Positions 60,186 to 64,000 of a stretch of 64,000 nt of DNA are shown here, piece after piece. Numbering within the stretch: the stretch's first letter is position 1; every line of letters starts with the position of its first letter. A program made the translations under genes and the position numbers. The DNA lies in contig JBPKMA010000003.1 of NCBI GenBank assembly GCA_051293835.1, forward strand, positions 186,001-250,000. Direction: 5' to 3'. This stretch comes from DATLZU01 sp051293835. Its GTDB lineage: Bacteria; Nitrospirota; Nitrospiria; Nitrospirales; Nitrospiraceae. The notes beneath the pieces were generated by a model that saw only the letters and a list, made by a program, of their open reading frames with translations, was not told the DNA's origin and searched no databases.

Positions 60186-60490
60186 GGGGCGACCATGCAG
60201 AGCCGACCTTTTGATTTCAGGCTTCTACGAAGTCAATGAAGGTGATCGCCCGTCATTGCCTTCGCGATCTTGTCTGCAAGATGAAACGAACGTTTGTTAC
60301 AGGATAGTGCTGCTGGTCCTGTGCGTGAGTCAGCCAGGATTGGCCGAAGATTCCTTCCTTTTCGAAATGTGGTTCCATTCCTCACCCCGACCGGATTGAT
60401 GCGTTTGTCCAGCAGCACAAAGCACATTACACGGATGACTATTCCGATGTTCACAGGAAGTGCAGCGTCTCCTCCAAGAGGAGAAAGCAG

Positions 60491-60513
60491 GAAAAGGGGT
60501 CGGGAATCTTTGT
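60491..60513 (+). repeat. solitary copy of the REP-type unit
   Basis: GAAAAGGGGTCG, then GGAATCTTT matches the unit at 20251-20273 (and its inverted partner at 20393-20415) over about 20 of 23 positions; the last bases diverge. It lies in non-coding DNA downstream of the PfpI remnant. A dispersed short repeat. Confidence 0.5.
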
Positions 60514-60615
60514 TGGTTCGCTCACGTAGCTCCAAAACACGGCTGTCTTCAACCGTTCGCGAATGAGCGCCTGATATGGTCTCCCTCGCTTGCCGATTGT
60601 CTTCCGCAGCAGGTT

Positions 60616-60990
60616 CACAGGATGCGGCGAGTGGCTGGTGGCCGATGGTAACGGGTGATCTGCCCAGGCCAGGGCTGAGACCAACGTCAGGCCGACTGCG
60701 CCCTCCGAATCGACAATGCGCGCGGCAGCCGCGTTGACACCCGGTTCCAGCGCCAGGGAGATGGGGGTCTGTCTCTCCTTGAACAGACCGGCGGATGTCA
60801 GTGCGAGCGCACCGTGGTACAGGGCACGACCGACTTCTCCTGCGCAAGAAGGCGTTGGATGACCGGAATACAGGCCAGATTGTTGGGGAGGTGATCAAGC
60901 GCCCGTCCACCGGGGATCACAAGGGCCGTATGGTCCCCAGGATCGGCGTCGGCAAGCGCCGAGTTGTCATCCCAACTGTGCCTCGGCTGC
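60616..60990 (-). pseudogene. decayed DJ-1/PfpI family protein
   Basis: The minus strand shows DDNSALADADPGDHTALVIP, then GGRALDHLPNNLACIPVIQR and LLAQEKSVVPCTT in one frame, followed in the next frame by ALYHGALALTSAGLFKERQT and ALEPGVNAAAARIVDSEGAV. ALVIPGGR, the nucleophile elbow (expected AxCHG, here ALYHG after a frameshift) and the following alaGLxxGRxxT pattern are DJ-1/PfpI hallmarks. The nucleophilic Cys position is disrupted. It lies just downstream of the zinc alcohol dehydrogenase gene, so it was probably part of a carbonyl-stress (glyoxalase III-like) operon. Confidence 0.6.
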
Positions 60991-61038
60991 TCGATGAACC
61001 TGTCGTTGCCCGGCGTGGTGCGATACGGCGCCTGTCGG

Positions 61039-62082
61039 TTACAGTGTTTTCATATCAATGACGAAGCGATACCGCACATCGCCTTTGATGGTCCGTTCGT
61101 AGGCTTCGTTGACTTGCTGAATAGGAATCACCTCGACATCCGACCCGATGTTCTGTCGGGCGCAGTAGTCGAGCATCTCTTGCGTCTCGCGTATGCCGCC
61201 GATGACCGACCCTGCCACCGTTCTTCGTTTGAGGATGAGGGAAAATGCCTGGATCGCCATCGGCTTGGGCGGAGCACCGACTAGCGCCAGCACCCCGTCC
61301 CTGCGCAGGAGATTCAGGTAGGCATTGATATCATGGGGTGCGGAGACGGTGTCCAGAATGAAATCAAACCGATTAGCCAGGGCATCGAGATTCTTTGGGT
61401 CGAGCGAAACGACGAAGTCCTGTGCGCCGAGGCGGCGTGCATCCTGTTCCTTTATCTTGGACGTGCTGAAGACCGCGACCTCCGCGCCCATCGAGGCGGC
61501 CAGCTTCACCGCCATGTGGCCCAATCCGCCTAACCCGACCACGGCGATCCGCTGTCCGGACCCGACCTTAAAGTGTTTGAGCGGCGAGTAGGTAGTGATG
61601 CCGGCGCAGAGGAGAGGGGCGACGTTCGGCAGCGGCAGGTTCGTAGGGATCTTGAGCGTGTAGTTCTCATCCACCACGATCTGCGTCGAGTAGCCGCCGT
61701 ATGTCGGAGTTTTCCCGTCTTTCTCGGTGCCATTGTAGGTCCAGGTAATGTGGCCTTCGCAGTACTGCTCCAAGCCGGCTCGGCAGCTTTCGCACGTGCG
61801 ACAAGAATCCACGAAACAGCCGACGCCGGCAAGGTCGCCAACTGTGAATCGTTTCACTTCGGGGCCGACCCGTGTCACCCTCCCGACGATTTCATGGCCG
61901 GGAACCATGGGGAAGATCGCGCCACCCCACTCATCCCGCGCCTGATGGATGTCGGAATGGCAGATGCCGCAGTAGAGAATCTCGATCAGTACATCGCGCG
62001 GGCCAGGGTCGCGCCGTTCAAAGTCGAAGGGTTCGAGCGGAGCAGTGGGGCCTTTGGCTGCATAGCCGCGTGTAGGGAGCAT
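61039..62082 (-). CDS. zinc-dependent NADP alcohol dehydrogenase (YahK/CAD type)
   Basis: A 347-aa medium-chain dehydrogenase reducing aldehydes. Catalytic zinc site ILYCGICHSDIHQARDEWGG with GHE (about 65: FPMVPGHEIVGRVTRVG). The structural zinc lobe is complete: CRTCESCRAGLEQYC. The NADP fold has IAVVGLGGLGHMAVKLAASM. The end VIPIQQVNEAYERTIKGDVR, then YRFVIDMKTL is typical of the YahK/cinnamyl alcohol dehydrogenase branch. AAGGAGG lies 7 bases before the ATG at 62082, which decides the start. A pirin remnant lies upstream and a PfpI remnant downstream on the same strand, so it alone survives of a small detoxification cluster. Confidence 0.94.
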   Translation of the reverse strand: MLPTRGYAAKGPTAPLEPFDFERRDPGPRDVLIEILYCGICHSDIHQARDEWGGAIFPMVPGHEIVGRVTRVGPEVKRFTVGDLAGVGCFVDSCRTCESCRAGLEQYCEGHITWTYNGTEKDGKTPTYGGYSTQIVVDENYTLKIPTNLPLPNVAPLLCAGITTYSPLKHFKVGSGQRIAVVGLGGLGHMAVKLAASMGAEVAVFSTSKIKEQDARRLGAQDFVVSLDPKNLDALANRFDFILDTVSAPHDINAYLNLLRRDGVLALVGAPPKPMAIQAFSLILKRRTVAGSVIGGIRETQEMLDYCARQNIGSDVEVIPIQQVNEAYERTIKGDVRYRFVIDMKTL

Positions 62083-62099
62083 GGGCAAGCCTCCTTTGT

Positions 62100-62445
62100 T
62101 CAAACTCTCGGCTTTTCTTTCACTGACATGGTGACGAATGTTTCTCCACGGAGTTCAAGCAAGGTCTGCTCGATCCCTTCTTGCGTGTTCATGACGAACG
62201 GACTGTACCGCGCACCGAGCTCGCGCAGGGGGTCCGTACACCGGCAACAGGCGGGCTGGGCGTTCACCGGTGCGGACTCTTACGTCGTCTCCGTCGCCCG
62301 GCACGACAAGCCTGGGCGCGACTCCCAGGTGCCGCCTTCCCGTGCCTTGCCGGTCGATTGTGCCTCACCCTCGGACAGATACGCAAATGCTGTGTCTTCC
62401 CGTTCGATCGGCTGGCGGCATTTCCTCGCGCATGCTGCCGCGTTC
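62100..62445 (-). pseudogene. decayed pirin-like protein (C-terminal part)
   Basis: Minus-strand frames read PIEREDTAFAYLSEGEAQ (cupin-type strand), then in another frame VVPGDGDDVRVRTGERPARL, and finally in a third PLRELGARYSPFVMNTQEGI with EQTLLELRGETF to the stop at 62100. The order PxxxxxAFxYxxEGE, GD..V, then aRYxPFVMNTxEEIxQ is the C-terminal cupin and tail of pirins, which act on quercetin-like compounds or as redox sensors. At least two frameshifts and no N-terminal cupin are seen. It lies 18 bases before the alcohol dehydrogenase start. Confidence 0.6.
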
Positions 62446-62479
62446 GGCCGTCAGCCACCGCACAAGGACCCTAGCCCGT

Positions 62480-62494
62480 ATTCATTTCATGAAT
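62480..62494. promoter_or_regulatory. perfect palindrome ATTCAT-TTC-ATGAAT, operator candidate
   Basis: A 6+3+6 perfect inverted repeat in otherwise GC-rich DNA, lying just upstream of the pirin remnant and the alcohol dehydrogenase on their 5' side. The position suits an operator for a small winged-helix or TetR-like repressor of this cluster; no such gene is nearby in the window. Confidence 0.4.
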
Positions 62495-62570
62495 GCTTCG
62501 GTCGATGGGGACAGACACCGCGCAAGGATGCGAAGAGCCAAAGAGCGGACACAGTGCCCCAATGTCAAAA

Positions 62571-64000
62571 TCACGGAGGGCGGGAAATCCCTAACTTCTG
62601 CATTTTCGATTGGAGAGTGGTCCGTTTCATGCCGAGTTTGGCGGCGGCGCCGGAAGGACCGCCGATTACCCAGTTGGCTTCGCGAAGCGCACGCAGGATG
62701 TGCTCGCGTTCGGCGGCTTCGAGGGTGACGAGAGATCGGGTCTCGTCCTTCCGCTCCGTTCCCGCCGGCGGGTGTTTCAATTCCGTGACGGGCACATACA
62801 GCTCCGGGCCTTCCGAGAGAATGACCGCTCGTTCGATCAGATTCTCCAGTTCGCGGACGTTGCCCGGCCAGTGGTACCGGGTGAGCGCTTCCATGGTCTC
62901 AGTGGGAACGGTCTCGATCCGCTTGTTCATTCGCCGCGCGAACTTCTGCGTGAAGTATTGCACGAGGAGGGGAATGTCTTCGCGCCGCTCGCGCAGCGCC
63001 GGCACCGTGAGCGGAAACACGTTGAGCCGGTAGTACAAGTCGCTCCGAAACTGCTTGTCGGCCACCATCTGGTCCAAGTCCCGGTTGGTCGCGGCGACCA
63101 GGCGGACGTTGACCTTGATGGTCTTGTTGCTCCCGAGCCGTTCAAATTCCCGCTCCTGGAGGACGCGCAACAACTTGGACTGCAACTCCAGGGGCACGTC
63201 GCCGACCTCGTCGAGAAACAACGTCCCGCCGTCGGCTAGCTCGAATCGACCGATCTTCTGGGTGATGGCGCCGGTAAAGGCGCCCTTTTCGTGGCCGAAC
63301 AGCTCGCTTTCCAACAGACCGGACGGGATGGCCGCGCAGTTCATCTTCACGAAGGTTCGGTTGCGCCGTCTGCTCAGACTGTGAATGGCGCGGGCCAGCA
63401 ACTCCTTGCCGGTTCCGGTTTCGCCGAAAATCAATACCGTGGAGTCCGTCGGCGCCACGATCTCGACCTGCCTCAGCACCTTCTTCAGGACGGCGCTGTC
63501 TCCGACGATCTCCTCGAAATTGTGCTCGGTTCGGATCTCGTCTTCGAGGTAGAGCTTTTCTTTCGCTAACTTGTCCTTGAGTTTCTGCACCTCCTCGTGC
63601 GTGAGCGCATTGTCGACCGCGATGGCGATCTGGCTGGCGGCCTGGCCAAGCAATTCGACATCCTCCAGCGTGAATGGCTCGTCCCGGAGCCGCGCCACGT
63701 TCAGCGTGCCGAGCTTCCGCTTGCCTGAAAGCAACGGGAGACAGCAGGCGGTCTTGAGCCCCTCGGCGGCGGCGCGCTGGCCGAAATCCGATGGGCATCG
63801 GCCTATTTCACCCGGCGCGATCACAAACGGCTGGCCGACGCAGAACGCCTCGCCGGCCGGTGTGTCAAGGGTGGTGCGTAAGCCCTCGGTGATAAATCCC
63901 TTCCCGGCCGGGAAATCCAGCGCGTACACGACGAACCCGTTCCGTTCGGGCTCGTAGAGGGCGAGACTGGTGTAGTCGTGGGGAATGGCCTTGCGGAGGC
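62571..64000 (-). CDS. sigma-54-dependent transcriptional activator with GAF domain (partial, 5' end off window)
   Basis: An NtrC/NifA-type enhancer-binding protein of at least 475 residues; the frame stays open to the window edge, so the N-terminus is outside. The visible part starts with GAF (KAIPHDYTSLALYEPERNGF, to about TLEDVELLGQAASQIAIAV). The AAA+ core follows: Walker A LIFGETGTGKELLARAI, the sigma-54-contacting GAFTGA in HEKGAFTGAITQKIGRFE, Walker B GTLFLDEVGDVPLELQSKLL, and YHWPGNVRELENLIERAVIL. The C-terminal Fis-type helix-turn-helix is GGPSGAAAKLGMKRTTLQSK. It activates sigma-54 promoters in response to a signal sensed by GAF. Intact in the visible part. Confidence 0.94.
   Translation of the reverse strand, partial: LRKAIPHDYTSLALYEPERNGFVVYALDFPAGKGFITEGLRTTLDTPAGEAFCVGQPFVIAPGEIGRCPSDFGQRAAAEGLKTACCLPLLSGKRKLGTLNVARLRDEPFTLEDVELLGQAASQIAIAVDNALTHEEVQKLKDKLAKEKLYLEDEIRTEHNFEEIVGDSAVLKKVLRQVEIVAPTDSTVLIFGETGTGKELLARAIHSLSRRRNRTFVKMNCAAIPSGLLESELFGHEKGAFTGAITQKIGRFELADGGTLFLDEVGDVPLELQSKLLRVLQEREFERLGSNKTIKVNVRLVAATNRDLDQMVADKQFRSDLYYRLNVFPLTVPALRERREDIPLLVQYFTQKFARRMNKRIETVPTETMEALTRYHWPGNVRELENLIERAVILSEGPELYVPVTELKHPPAGTERKDETRSLVTLEAAEREHILRALREANWVIGGPSGAAAKLGMKRTTLQSKMQKLGISRPP

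Noticed and set aside
62506..62560. TGGGGACAGACACCG with a partial inverse near 62545-62560, resembling REP/RAYT ends
   Set aside because: Similarity of the two arms is too weak and no second clear copy was found in the window.
1..64000. CRISPR arrays, rRNA genes, prophage or intact insertion sequences
   Set aside because: Looked for on both strands; no regularly spaced direct repeats, rRNA stretches, integrase or transposase genes were seen.

Overview
The window looks like chromosomal DNA of a high-GC, Gram-negative bacterium. Outer-membrane systems are present (a complete RND tripartite pump, a TonB-dependent receptor, an OmpH/Skp chaperone, a BamE-like protein), together with two-domain HD-GYP signalling and sigma-54 regulation. 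The style of the gene set (many small conserved hypotheticals, an archaeal-type AdoMet synthetase, a HEAT/HD-GYP pair) suggests Nitrospirota, probably Nitrospira-like. That is an inference; no marker gene here proves it. No rRNA, intact insertion sequence, prophage or CRISPR array was seen.

Layout. 1-14.7 kb: mostly intact housekeeping and transport genes: truA (partial), an AMIN/amidase_3 cell-wall amidase, a NYN nuclease and TatD; then a plus-strand metal locus led by a Fur/Zur-family regulator with a palindrome over its own promoter, a His-rich exported protein, a TonB receptor, a short TonB-C-terminal-like protein and a PAP2 phosphatase. Opposite lie a wrecked COG0523 GTPase and an intact CDF metal exporter, followed by RlmI-like and SpoU-like RNA methyltransferases and an OPT transporter. 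14.7-25.9 kb: a striking graveyard. Between a few intact genes (L,D-transpeptidase, BCAM0308-like protein, archaeal-type MAT, an 81-aa protein) I can read frameshifted remains of a cupredoxin-like protein, an HtrA-type PDZ protein, a Cu/Zn superoxide dismutase, a helix-hairpin-helix protein, an Mth938-domain protein, a COG1313 radical-SAM protein and a CheR methyltransferase, plus a REPIN-like inverted repeat. 26-36.5 kb: PIG3-type quinone oxidoreductase, PolX and endonuclease III; a nonsense/deletion THEP1 NTPase remnant; tRNA-Phe(GAA), tRNA-Ser(GCU) and tRNA-Ser(UGA); a candidate structured RNA; serS; a PA0069-like radical-SAM protein, rhodanese and DUF362.

36.5-64 kb: OmpH/Skp; a translationally coupled HEAT-repeat/HD-GYP pair with related N-terminal domains; a dead SGNH hydrolase; zwf and gnd (pentose phosphate pathway) followed by a nucleotidyltransferase and threonine aldolase; a heme-oxygenase-like (PqqC/CADD) enzyme overlapping an FGE-sulfatase-domain protein; DUF1499, DUF2007 and BamE-like small proteins, the last two overlapping tail to tail; the RND pump operon (MFP-RND-OMF); a STAS protein; then another decaying patch (PfpI and pirin remnants around an intact zinc alcohol dehydrogenase) with clear palindromic operator candidates; and the 3' part of an NtrC-type sigma-54 activator running off the window end.

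The metal genes hang together: the Fur-family regulator, TonB import, COG0523 chaperone remnant and CDF efflux form what was probably a zinc (or related metal) homeostasis locus. The losses (SodC, HtrA, PfpI, pirin, COG0523) are mostly stress and metal-maintenance functions, which suggests ongoing relaxation of selection rather than random assembly error, because residues in catalytic motifs are lost as well as reading frames.
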